64,000 bases of DNA from Pseudomonas sp. CFBP 13711. Its GTDB lineage: Bacteria > Pseudomonadota > Gammaproteobacteria > Pseudomonadales > Pseudomonadaceae. The notes under the pieces were generated by a model, which ran no database searches, was not told the origin of the DNA, and saw only the letters and a list, made by a program, of their open reading frames with translations. Positions 48,300 through 56,393 of this stretch are shown here, one piece after another (the first letter of the stretch is position 1; the number at the start of each line of letters is the position of its first letter). The translations under genes and the position numbers were made by a program. The stretch covers positions 980,701-1,044,700 of the forward strand of contig NZ_JACYVI010000001.1 of assembly GCF_014842265.1 (NCBI RefSeq). Direction: 5' to 3'.

Positions 48300-48331
48300 G
48301 CAAAGGAGCAAAGGAGCAAAGGAGCAAAGGG
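48300..48331. repeat. Four tandem octamers GCAAAGGA/G
   Basis: Units start at 48300, 48308, 48316 and 48324; the first three are identical (GCAAAGGA), the last ends in G. No gene covers it. Such short repeats often vary in number between strains. Confidence 0.9.
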
Positions 48332-48416
48332 GCAATCCCAAGGCTATTAACCAATCCCCGCAACCGCTTCAATCGAGGGCAGCGCAGCTACGCCATGCCC
48401 TTTCAAACAATCCACC

Positions 48417-49175
48417 TCAAGCCCGCTGCGATTCAGCCTCTTCATGGGCATGGCGCAGTCGTTCGCGGCTGTTGGTCAGGTGCAGGCGCATGGCGGCGCG
48501 AGCGGCGTCGGAGTCCTGGCGCGCGATGGCGTCGTAGATTTCCTCATGCTCGCGGCTCAGGCGGCTCATGTAATGCTGGTTGTCATCATGAGCGAGGCGC
48601 GCCGAGTTCAGCCGGGTACGGGGGATGATGCTCGTACCCAAGTGATTCATGATGTCGGTGAAGTAGCGGTTGCCGGTCGACAGGGCAATTGCCATGTGGA
48701 ACTGGAAATCGGCGCCGACGGCATCGCTGGCATGGGCCGCGCTTTCGTTGAGAGCATCGAGGGCGGCGCGCATGTCCGCCAGTTGTTCGGCGGATCGGCG
48801 TTGAGCAGCCAGGCCGGCCGACTCGACTTCAAGACTGATGCGCAGCTCGAGAATCGCCAGGACGTCGCGCAGGGTGACGATGGTCGCCGGGTCGATACGG
48901 AATCCGCTCGGGCTTGGCGTGTCGAGGACAAAAGTGCCAATGCCATGCCGGGTTTCCACCAGCCCGGACGCCTGCAGCCGCGAGATGGCTTCGCGTACGA
49001 CGGTACGGCTGACGCCCTGCTCTTCCATGATGGCGGACTCGGTGGGCAACTTATCGCCGCGCTTGAGCCCGCCACTACGGATGCGCTCGGAGAGTTCGGT
49101 GACCAATTCCTGCGCGAGACTGCGGTGCTTTCGGCGGGCGCGAGGCGGAGCGCTCTGATTTTCCATATCCAACAT
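48417..49175 (-). CDS. GntR-family (FadR subgroup) regulator of the galactarate genes
   Basis: DNA-binding regulator, 252 aa. N-terminal winged HTH (about 20-85: SLAQELVTELSERIRSGGLKRGDKLPTESAIMEEQGVSRTVVREAISRLQASGLVETRHGIGTFV), then the helical FCD effector domain with metal-ligand residues (Asp in GADFQFHMAIA, then His in REHEEIYDAIARQD and RLHLTNSRERL). The position next to kdgD-gudP-garD suggests that it senses an aldarate or its dehydration product. A palindrome lies 41 bases upstream. Start at 49175 or, nine bases later, 49166. Confidence 0.9.
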   Translation of the reverse strand: MLDMENQSAPPRARRKHRSLAQELVTELSERIRSGGLKRGDKLPTESAIMEEQGVSRTVVREAISRLQASGLVETRHGIGTFVLDTPSPSGFRIDPATIVTLRDVLAILELRISLEVESAGLAAQRRSAEQLADMRAALDALNESAAHASDAVGADFQFHMAIALSTGNRYFTDIMNHLGTSIIPRTRLNSARLAHDDNQHYMSRLSREHEEIYDAIARQDSDAARAAMRLHLTNSRERLRHAHEEAESQRA

Positions 49176-49215
49176 GCATCTCTAAATACGCTGAACGCTG
49201 ATGATAGCTCACCGG

Positions 49216-49233
49216 GTTGTCTGATCACACAAC
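49216..49233. promoter_or_regulatory. Palindrome upstream of the GntR gene (probable operator)
   Basis: GTTGTCTGATCACACAAC is an 18-base palindrome with 8 of 9 pairs matching; the TTGT ... ACAA arms resemble FadR-subgroup GntR sites. It lies 41-58 bases before the regulator start, where it could mediate autoregulation. I did not find a full second copy before kdgD or gudP. Confidence 0.55.
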
Positions 49234-49285
49234 AACCCCGGCGAGGCGCCTGGTTACGACACTTTATCGCTTCAGCACTCTACGC

Positions 49286-51022
49286 TCAAAGTGCCGTTTC
49301 GGTTAGCGGCTGCTCGTGCAACTGGCCACCGTCAATGCGCACGTGACGACGATGGAAGCGCTTGAGGCTGCTGCGGTGGCCGATGCTGAGTAAGGTCACA
49401 CCCGGCAATTCGTCCAGCAGCGCCTGATACAACGCGGCTTCATCCTCTTCATCCATCGCTGATGTGGCTTCATCCAAATACAACCAGTCCGGCGCGAACA
49501 GCAGGGCGCGGGCGAACGCGACGCGTTGTTGCTCGCCCGGCGAGAGCATGCGCTGCCAATGCTCGCTCTCGTCCAGTCGTGGAATCAGATGACCCAGGCG
49601 GCAGGTTTCCAACACTTGGGCGAAGCGCTCTACAGGATAGACCTCGGGCGCCTGGGGATAACTCAACGCCTCCCGCAACGTGCCGATCGGCAGATACGGT
49701 TTTTGCGGCAGGAAAAACGCGCGTTTGGCCGGTAATTTCACCGCACCATGGCCCTCTTTCCACAACCCGCCCATCGCCCGCAGCAGCGTACTTTTGCCAC
49801 TGCCGGAGCGGCCGCTGAGCATGACCTTCTCACCTGCTGCAATGCTGATGTTTGCGTTGTTCAGTAGCTGGCGACCGCCTGCGAGGGATAGCGCCAGGCC
49901 TTCAAGCTGCAAGGCGTTGCTTTCATGACTGACCTGGATGGCCGGCACGCGCGCTTCGTTTTCGTCCATGGCCTGACGGAAGCTGAGCAGACGATCACAG
50001 GTGGCGCGCCACGATGCCAGTTGGGTGTACGCGTCGATGAACCAGCTGAAATTCTCCTGCACGTTGCCGAAGGCCGAGTTGATTTGCATCAGCTCGCCCA
50101 ATTCGATCTTGCCCGCGAAATAACGCGGCGCGGCCACAACAAAGGCGAACACGATGGCGATTTGTGAGTAACCAGCGGTGAAGAACGTCAGGCGCTTCTG
50201 CACCTTCATGATCGTCCAGAAGTTGCTCCAGACCATGCCGAATCGCGCGCTCAGGCGCTGATTCTCGTTGGCCTCGCCATCGGACAGGGCGATGCTTTCG
50301 GCGTTCTCGCGAACGCGCACCAGCGAGAAACGCATGTCGGCTTCGTAGCGCTGTTGCTGGTTGCTCAGGACGATCAGGCGTTTGCCGATCAAGTGAGTCA
50401 GCAAGCTGCCCACCGCGGCATAAATAAGTGCGGCCCAGAACATGTAGCCCGGAATGGTGATGCCGAGCAGCTCGATGCTGCCGGACACACCCCACAGGAT
50501 CACCGAGAACGACACCAGACTGACCACGGTGCGCAGCAGGCCGAGGCTCAGGCTGAGGGTGTCAGACGTGAAGTTGTTGAGGTCTTCGGACAGACGCTGG
50601 TCAGGGTTATCGGTGTAACCGCCCTGCTCCAGCCGATAGTAATTCTTGTGCGCGAGCCATTTGGCGAAATGCTGTTCGGTCAGCCAGCGACGCCAGCGGA
50701 TGGTCAGCATCTGGGTCAGATAGAGGCGATACACCGCGCCGAGAATGGCAATGGCGGCAATGCCGCAGAAGTAGAGGATGAGATGGGTGAAGGCCCCCAG
50801 GTCCTTATTCTGCAGCGCGTTGTAGAAGTCGCGGTACCAGCTGTTGACCAACACCGAAATGAACACGCTGAACAGCGACAGCACGATCACTGCGATCAAC
50901 AGCACCCAGGCCATGCCTTTTTCTTCGCTGCGCCAGTAAGGCGTCACCAGCTTCCAGACCCGGGAAAAGAAATTCCCGTTCACAGCGTCATTGACCCTGG
51001 ATTCATCTACATCAAAATTCAT
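49286..51022 (-). CDS. YddA/SbmA-like ABC transporter (fused membrane and ATPase domains)
   Basis: Inner-membrane ABC half-transporter, 578 aa. An SbmA/BacA-like membrane domain with six helices occupies about 1-330 (VLLIAVIVLSLFSVFISVLVNSWYRDFYNALQNKD; RWRRWLTEQHFAKWL). The ATPase domain has Walker A SGRSGSGKSTLLRAM (about 410), a signature LSPGEQQRVAFARALLF (Pro in place of the usual Gly), and Walker B WLYLDEATSAMD. This group (YddA, Rv1819c-like) is linked to uptake of peptides or cobalamin-like molecules; the substrate here is unknown. It follows roxR on the same strand after a weak terminator. Confidence 0.92.
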   Translation of the reverse strand: MNFDVDESRVNDAVNGNFFSRVWKLVTPYWRSEEKGMAWVLLIAVIVLSLFSVFISVLVNSWYRDFYNALQNKDLGAFTHLILYFCGIAAIAILGAVYRLYLTQMLTIRWRRWLTEQHFAKWLAHKNYYRLEQGGYTDNPDQRLSEDLNNFTSDTLSLSLGLLRTVVSLVSFSVILWGVSGSIELLGITIPGYMFWAALIYAAVGSLLTHLIGKRLIVLSNQQQRYEADMRFSLVRVRENAESIALSDGEANENQRLSARFGMVWSNFWTIMKVQKRLTFFTAGYSQIAIVFAFVVAAPRYFAGKIELGELMQINSAFGNVQENFSWFIDAYTQLASWRATCDRLLSFRQAMDENEARVPAIQVSHESNALQLEGLALSLAGGRQLLNNANISIAAGEKVMLSGRSGSGKSTLLRAMGGLWKEGHGAVKLPAKRAFFLPQKPYLPIGTLREALSYPQAPEVYPVERFAQVLETCRLGHLIPRLDESEHWQRMLSPGEQQRVAFARALLFAPDWLYLDEATSAMDEEDEAALYQALLDELPGVTLLSIGHRSSLKRFHRRHVRIDGGQLHEQPLTETAL

Positions 51023-51106
51023 GGCAAAAAGCTCGGCAGCGGGCAGTTATAGGCGTTGGCGCCAATGTGCCAGACGCCACAGACGATCTTCCATGAATAA
51101 ATCTTT

Positions 51107-51125
51107 AAAAAGCAGTCCCTGCTTA
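51107..51125 (-). terminator. Weak hairpin terminator at the end of roxR
   Basis: A 6-bp AAGCAG-GGA-CTGCTT stem followed by TTTAAAG, starting at the roxR stop codon. Short, so only partial termination is likely. Confidence 0.45.
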
Positions 51126-51683
51126 ACGACGGACCGGGCGCTTCTGCAACTTGCGCTGCAAGGTGCGTCGATGCATGCCCAGCGCCCGCGCCGTGGCGGA
51201 GATATTGCCTTCGTGCTCGGTCAGCACGCGCTGAATGTGCTCCCACTGCAAACGGTCAACCGACATCGGATTTTCCGGCACCAGCGTGTCCAGATCGGCA
51301 TGTTCGGACAGCAGCGCTGCCAGCACGTCATCGGCATCGGCCGGTTTGCACAGGTAGTTGCAGGCGCCGCGCTTGATTGCTTCGACTGCGGTGGCGATGC
51401 TCGAGTAACCGGTCAGGATCAGCACGCGCATTTCCGGGTCCAGTTCCAGCAACTTGGGCAACAGCACCAGCCCCGAGTCGCCTTCCATCTTCAAATCGAC
51501 GGCGGCGTAGTCCGGAATGTCCTGCTGCGCGAGGGCCAGGCCCTCGTCGGCGGAACCGGCAGTGCTCACGCGAAAGCCACGGCGCGCCATGGCCCGTGCC
51601 ATCACGCGGGTGAAAGTGGCGTCATCGTCCACCAACAGCAGGTGCGGCAGTTCTTCGCCTTCAACCTGGATTTCGTCAGTCAT
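51123..51683 (-). CDS. roxR: Redox response regulator RoxR (RegA/PrrA family)
   Basis: Response regulator of 186 aa that controls terminal oxidases and redox genes. Receiver at about 14-125: acidic pocket LLVDDDATF, phospho-acceptor Asp in AAVDLKMEGDSG (about 63), Thr in VLILTGYSS, Lys in YLCKPAD. A proline-containing linker leads to a Fis-type HTH at the C-terminus (EGNISATARALGMHRRTLQRKL), the RegA/PrrA hallmark. Translationally coupled to roxS (4-base overlap). P. aeruginosa has the same pair (PA4493-PA4494) in the same place. Confidence 0.94.
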   Translation of the reverse strand: MTDEIQVEGEELPHLLLVDDDATFTRVMARAMARRGFRVSTAGSADEGLALAQQDIPDYAAVDLKMEGDSGLVLLPKLLELDPEMRVLILTGYSSIATAVEAIKRGACNYLCKPADADDVLAALLSEHADLDTLVPENPMSVDRLQWEHIQRVLTEHEGNISATARALGMHRRTLQRKLQKRPVRR

Positions 51684-52936
51684 GCTTCATCTCCTCGTGC
51701 GTCACGGGGCAGGCGCAGCTCGGTAAGCGTGCCGCCTTCCTCGTGAGGATAGAGTTTCACCGAGCCGCCCGCGCGGGTCACGCTGGCCTTACTCAAGAAC
51801 AGGCCCAGGCCGAAGCCTTTGCCCTTGGTGGTAAAAAAGGGTTTGCCGATCTGCTCGGCGATGGCCAGTGGTACACCGGCGCCATGATCGCGGATGCTGA
51901 TGCGGATTTCAGTGGCGGTCCAGTCCAGATTCACCTCGAGCCCTTCGGCGCAGGCATCGGCGGCATTGTTGAGCAGGTTCAGCAGCGCCTGAGTGAGATC
52001 CGGCGGCGGCGCCAGCATCGGCACGTCGCCCTGCCCCAGCCGTTGAAAGCGGTAAGTGGCTTCCGGGCGCATCAAGTGCCAGCGGTTGAGCGCCTGATCG
52101 AGCCAGTGCGTAACGGTCTGTTCCTGCACCGAGAGCCGACGATTCGCCTCAGCGGCGCGAACCAGTTGCTGCAGCGTCTCTTTGCACAGCTTGACCTGAT
52201 CCTGCAGCACCGAGAGGTCTTCCTGTAACGCGGGGTCTCTGTGGTCCTGCTGCATTTCCTTGAGCAGCACGCTCATCGTCGCCAGTGGCGTGCCCAGCTC
52301 ATGGGCGGCGCCAGCGGCTTCGGTCGCCACCGCCAACAGTTGCTGATCGCGCGCCCCTTCTTCGCGGCGCAAAGCACGCATGTGTTCCTGACGGCGCAGC
52401 TCTTCGGCCATGCGCGCGGCGAAGAAGGTGATCACCCCGGCCGCCAGCGCGAAGCTCAGCCACATGCCGTAGATCTGCATGTTCTCGCGGGCCACAAATG
52501 CATCCAGCGGGAAGAACTTGGCCAGCATCAGCGTGTACAGCGCCAGCGCGATGCCCGACAGGATCAGCGAATAACGCCACGGCAGGGTCACTGCAGCGAT
52601 GGTCAGCGGCACCAGATAATAAGAAACGAACGGGTTGGTCGAGCCGCCGGAGAAATACAGCAGCGCGCTGTGGATAAACAGGTCGAACGCCAATTGCACC
52701 GCGTATTCGAGTTCGGTCACCGGCCATGAGGTGCGCAGACGAATGGCGGTCAGCAGGCAGACGATCGCCGAAAAACCGAGGGTGATGTCCAGCTGCAGCC
52801 AGGGCAGCGGCAGCAGATCGAAGAGGTAGGCGAACCCCACCGAGCCTGCCTGTGCACCCAGCACCAGAATGCGGATGAACGTCAGGCGCCAGAGGTTCTG
52901 ACGGGTGGCGGAAAGCAGTTGCAAGGGGGCGAGCAT
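51680..52936 (-). CDS. roxS: Redox sensor histidine kinase RoxS (RegB/PrrB family)
   Basis: Membrane kinase of 418 aa from the ATG at 52936, with GGAG 5 bases before it. Six membrane helices cover about 20-185; the RegB quinone-binding heptad GGSTNPF lies in LLYFSGGSTNPFVSYYL. The H-box is AAGAAHELGTPLATMS (about residue 208), followed by the ATPase domain (LLNLLNNAADACAEG; DHGAGVPLAIAEQIGKPFFTTKGKGFGLGLFLSKA). A cysteine stands in the linker (KLCKETLQQL), but whether it matches the redox-active Cys of RegB I cannot say. A start at 53005 would add 23 unlikely residues. Confidence 0.94.
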   Translation of the reverse strand: MLAPLQLLSATRQNLWRLTFIRILVLGAQAGSVGFAYLFDLLPLPWLQLDITLGFSAIVCLLTAIRLRTSWPVTELEYAVQLAFDLFIHSALLYFSGGSTNPFVSYYLVPLTIAAVTLPWRYSLILSGIALALYTLMLAKFFPLDAFVARENMQIYGMWLSFALAAGVITFFAARMAEELRRQEHMRALRREEGARDQQLLAVATEAAGAAHELGTPLATMSVLLKEMQQDHRDPALQEDLSVLQDQVKLCKETLQQLVRAAEANRRLSVQEQTVTHWLDQALNRWHLMRPEATYRFQRLGQGDVPMLAPPPDLTQALLNLLNNAADACAEGLEVNLDWTATEIRISIRDHGAGVPLAIAEQIGKPFFTTKGKGFGLGLFLSKASVTRAGGSVKLYPHEEGGTLTELRLPRDARGDEA

Positions 52937-53143
52937 GAGCTCTCCTGATGAGCGCTCCAGGCGAATCGGAGCGAGTATAACCAATGCGACAACAGTTGCC
53001 GTCAAAGTGCGTCAAAGCGCCACATCCATCTGACGGGTGTGTGACGGCGCAGGAACAAGCCTCCGGGTTCACAGTCTCATGGGCATCCGTCCGCCGGGGG
53101 CTTGCAATGCGCCTCAGGACGGTTCGCCAAACAAGGAGTTTTT

Positions 53144-53860
53144 ATGTTCAGCCTTCGTCCCACTGCCACATTGTTTACCCTGGGCGCACTCGCGCTGGCC
53201 AGCACCCCTGCCCTCGCCGACGACGTTCACTACAACCAGGTTTCGGTCCGCGCCGAGGTCAGCCAGGAAGTGCAGCGCGACCTGATGACCGTCACGCTCT
53301 ACACCGAATCCCAAAACACCGACCCGGCCAAACTGGCGGCCGGTGTCACTGAAACCCTGAACAAGGCCCTGGGCGAAGCGCGTCAGGTCAAGGACATCAA
53401 CATTCGTCAGGGCAGCCGCAACAGCTACCCGATCTACGACGACAAAGGCCAGAAGATCACCGGCTGGCGCGAGCACGCCGAACTGCGCCTGGAAAGCGCA
53501 GACTTCGCTGCCCTCTCCAAGTTGACCGGCGACCTGTTGGGCGGCGACATGAAAATGGGCGGCATGGACTTCTCGATCTCCAACCCCGCGCGCAAGACCA
53601 GCGAAGACGCTCTGCTCAAGGACGCTGTGACGGCCTTCCGCGCCCGCGCCAAACTGGTGACTGACGCACTGGGCGGCACTGGCTACAAGGTGGTCAATCT
53701 GAACCTGAACACCTCCGGTTTCCCGCAGCCGTATCTGCGAGCGCCGGTCATGATGATGAAGGCCGCCCGTGCCGACGCCGCGCCAACGCCGGATGTCGAG
53801 GCCGGCACCAGTCAGGTCAGCGTCGCGGCAGACGGTGTCATCGAAGTCGCTATTCCTTGA
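53144..53860 (+). CDS. SIMPL-domain (DUF541) periplasmic protein
   Basis: A 238-aa secreted protein: signal peptide MFSLRPTATLFTLGALALAS, cut after ALA, then the SIMPL/DUF541 fold with VSVRAEVSQEVQRDLMTVTLYTE, WREHAELRLESADFAALSKLTG, and AFRARAKLVTDALGGTGYKVVNLN. AAGGAG lies 5 bases before the ATG. The family forms oligomers in the periplasm and is tied to stress tolerance (YggE in E. coli), with no enzyme activity known. Followed by a good terminator. Confidence 0.9.
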   Translation: MFSLRPTATLFTLGALALASTPALADDVHYNQVSVRAEVSQEVQRDLMTVTLYTESQNTDPAKLAAGVTETLNKALGEARQVKDINIRQGSRNSYPIYDDKGQKITGWREHAELRLESADFAALSKLTGDLLGGDMKMGGMDFSISNPARKTSEDALLKDAVTAFRARAKLVTDALGGTGYKVVNLNLNTSGFPQPYLRAPVMMMKAARADAAPTPDVEAGTSQVSVAADGVIEVAIP

Positions 53861-53868
53861 TGCACACG

Positions 53869-53894
53869 GCGGCAGCCAAGGGCTGCCGCTTTTT
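53869..53894 (+). terminator. Rho-independent terminator after the SIMPL gene
   Basis: Perfect 9-bp stem GCGGCAGCC/GGCTGCCGC with a 3-base loop, followed by TTTTT, 8 bases after the stop. Confidence 0.92.
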
Positions 53895-54112
53895 CCCTCC
53901 CCCGCCCCTGCTTTTATCCCGCTGTCCCGTGGCCCCTTCCACATCCGCGCGCCCCTTATCTCCTACGTCCCCGGGCGATTCGGCCGATTTTCACGTCGCC
54001 TGAAATACATAGAATTGTCCCCGGCAGTACCCAACCTAAACGCGCAATGACGGCCGCCTCCTCCTATGGGGTGTGACCGTGCGCAGCTAATGATTCAAGG
54101 AAGAATCCAGTC

Positions 54113-56281
54113 ATGCCTTTTCAAGCTCAACCCGTCATTCCGGTCGACATGACCACCCGCACGTTACGCAGTAGCTTCGCGCTGGACCTGCTGACCCAAG
54201 TGGCCAAAAAACTCACGCCAGATTCTTTTGCTCTGGAGATGAGCAACATCTTCGGCAACGACATCCCGCATCACCTCTACACGAAGCTGCAGGACAAGCT
54301 GCTGGCAGGGGAAGTGGCAAACCCTGAGATCCTCCTTGCCTGGGAGCTGGGTTTCGAAGCGGACTACGACAACCGCGAACGCGTCATCCGCGTCGATTGG
54401 GGATTCTTCGTCCGCACCACTGCCCACCCACAGCACTACTGGTGGCTGCTCACCGCACTGCTCCACGAATTCGGCCACCACATCGACAATGTCCTGCGCC
54501 ATGAGCTGATCGACGAGAACGCACCCGTGGCAACGGATGCGCCGTTCGAAGAGGGCCATCTGTTCACCTTGTGGATAACCGAAGCTGCTCGTCCGGCCCA
54601 GGACGAACTGACCTTTGCCACGTATTCCGAAAGTGCAGCCACCGGCCGTCAGTACGCGATGTCGTGGAAAAGAGCCTGCGAAGCCATTCGCGATTATCTG
54701 GCCTCGACCGATCTGCGCTTCGAGCCAACGCACAGCAATTCCGATCGGGAAGCCTTCGAAGCGGGCACTGACGCCAAAGGCAGCACCCACCAGACAATCG
54801 AGTGGGTTCTGCGGGATTTCAATTTCAGCCGAGTAGAGATAGACGCCGTGTACTTCGGCAACTGGCTGCGAGATTACTCCCAGGTCGTCGATCCCAAGAT
54901 CACCCGCGCAGCAGACATGCCAAAGGAGTTTCCAGCGGCCCTCTCTCGCGCAAGCTGGACCCACCTCGTCGATGTGCTGGCCGCTAAAAAATTCGTCGAT
55001 TTGCGGATGCGCTACCCCAACGAAATGAAGGTCACGCGCGAAAAGCTCGGCGTTTATCGCCCGACAGAGCACATCGACAATCCGCTGGTCACTGATCCGC
55101 CCTTCCCGGACCCGAAGGTGCGTGATCCCGACTTTGAAGCCTGGGTGCTACCCGGCGATCCATCCCTGGGTGCGGACCGAGCCACGTCGATGAAGCGCTA
55201 CATCGGCAATGCGGTGAGCTACATGGAGCAAGAACTGCGTCTTGCCATGAGCAAAGGCCGTTCCCTCGACGGGCTGCGCAGCTTCGGCGCCGCCCTGCAT
55301 GTGCTCGAAGACCTGTTCGCCCATTCAAACTTCGCAGAGCTGAGCCTGATCAAGGCCGGGCATGTCAGGGTTCTGCCCTGGACAACGCCTGTTCACGTCA
55401 AATGGAATCTGCCATTGGTCACGGGCACGTTCGGGGCCACCGACGTGATTGCCAGTCTGGCGGGGCCGCTGGGCAAAATTCTCTTTTCCACCCAGGAACT
55501 GGAGTTCGAGCTCACCCAGCCGGGTTATCGCTCGGACCGGGATAAAGTGATGATGGTGTTGCTGAGCGAACATCCTGATCAGGACTATTTCAAGGCATTC
55601 GACGCGCTGCTCACGGCCAGGGACGGCCTGGTGACGCTTGCGAAGCAAATGGGCGTAGACACCCTCAAGTTCTATCGCTGGCTGATCAACACCCCGGCGG
55701 GCATTCTCTTGAACGCCTATAACAGCGCGGCGCAAGGTGTTCTGACCTGGATCGGCAACAGCGTCGACGACGCGCAAACCCTGCTGGGCAGTGACCCGAA
55801 TATAGATCCGACTCTGGAGCCGAGCCACTCGCAACTCTCCAAGGACCACGCCGAGCACCCTCTTCACGATCTGGCAGCGCTGCTCGCTACCGAAGCCGTG
55901 CGCCAGGTCGCGCAGGCCATGGTTGATCACTGGGCAGGAAAACCTGGCGCCGATCCGGTCGCCGTCGCATCGGCGTTCTTTTGCCATCCCGCCGACAGCG
56001 AGTGGCAGTACCCGATCGTCACGGCATGGGCGGGCAGCAATCCGGCGGAAGTGGCGCGCAGTGAATCGAAGAGCGAGCTGGACAAAACCCAGCAAGCGGC
56101 GATCGATGAACTCCGCGCCATCCAGAACACCCTCATCAAAAACAGTCAGAGCTATCTGGACTACGTGTTCAACAGCAAAACCTCTCAGACCTCTGGCGTG
56201 CAGGGTTTTCTGGAGCAGGGTTTCATGAAAGTGGTTTCCAGCACACCCTGGTGGAAAGAGCTGCAAACGTTCATCAAGTAA
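54113..56281 (+). CDS. HET-C family protein with N-terminal HExxH motif
   Basis: A 722-aa protein without signal peptide or clear membrane helix. From about residue 240 it carries the HET-C domain known from the fungal heterokaryon-incompatibility protein: VEIDAVYFGNWLRDYSQVVD (242-260) and LRSFGAALHVLEDLFAHSNF (388-407), whose H-x3-D-x3-H spacing recalls zinc phospholipase C/S1 nuclease helices. The N-terminal 230 residues hold LLTALLHEFGHHIDNVLRHE (112-131), a zinc-metallopeptidase-like HExxH with extra His; a third ligand is not obvious. The C-terminal 170 residues are helical and polar. AAGGAA lies 9 bases upstream. It stands alone between the terminator at 53869 and dppA; no immunity-like or secretion gene adjoins it. 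Function unknown; toxin or membrane-active enzyme is possible. Confidence 0.82.
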   Translation: MPFQAQPVIPVDMTTRTLRSSFALDLLTQVAKKLTPDSFALEMSNIFGNDIPHHLYTKLQDKLLAGEVANPEILLAWELGFEADYDNRERVIRVDWGFFVRTTAHPQHYWWLLTALLHEFGHHIDNVLRHELIDENAPVATDAPFEEGHLFTLWITEAARPAQDELTFATYSESAATGRQYAMSWKRACEAIRDYLASTDLRFEPTHSNSDREAFEAGTDAKGSTHQTIEWVLRDFNFSRVEIDAVYFGNWLRDYSQVVDPKITRAADMPKEFPAALSRASWTHLVDVLAAKKFVDLRMRYPNEMKVTREKLGVYRPTEHIDNPLVTDPPFPDPKVRDPDFEAWVLPGDPSLGADRATSMKRYIGNAVSYMEQELRLAMSKGRSLDGLRSFGAALHVLEDLFAHSNFAELSLIKAGHVRVLPWTTPVHVKWNLPLVTGTFGATDVIASLAGPLGKILFSTQELEFELTQPGYRSDRDKVMMVLLSEHPDQDYFKAFDALLTARDGLVTLAKQMGVDTLKFYRWLINTPAGILLNAYNSAAQGVLTWIGNSVDDAQTLLGSDPNIDPTLEPSHSQLSKDHAEHPLHDLAALLATEAVRQVAQAMVDHWAGKPGADPVAVASAFFCHPADSEWQYPIVTAWAGSNPAEVARSESKSELDKTQQAAIDELRAIQNTLIKNSQSYLDYVFNSKTSQTSGVQGFLEQGFMKVVSSTPWWKELQTFIK

Positions 56282-56393
56282 TAAGCTTATGAATTTCCGT
56301 GGCTTGTTGCCCAAGTGAGCCGTGCGGCATTCTTGGCGGTCTATCATCCCGTCGATGAATTCAGGCATGAGTGCCGCACTTAATGAGGTTCAC

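Larger units (their letters stand above)
47928..48416. other. Intergenic region kdgD-GntR regulator with repeats
   Basis: 489 bases without a gene. It must hold the kdgD promoter near 47950-48010. An inverted pair of REP-like elements lies at 48143-48156 (GTGGGAGCGAGCTT) and 48227-48246 (GTGAGCAAGCTCACTCCCAC), and four octamer repeats lie at 48300-48331. Confidence 0.7.

Noticed and set aside
53995..54112. Region before the HET-C gene examined for an immunity gene or mobile-element border
   Set aside because: No credible open frame, no inverted repeat or target duplication seen; only the expected promoter space.
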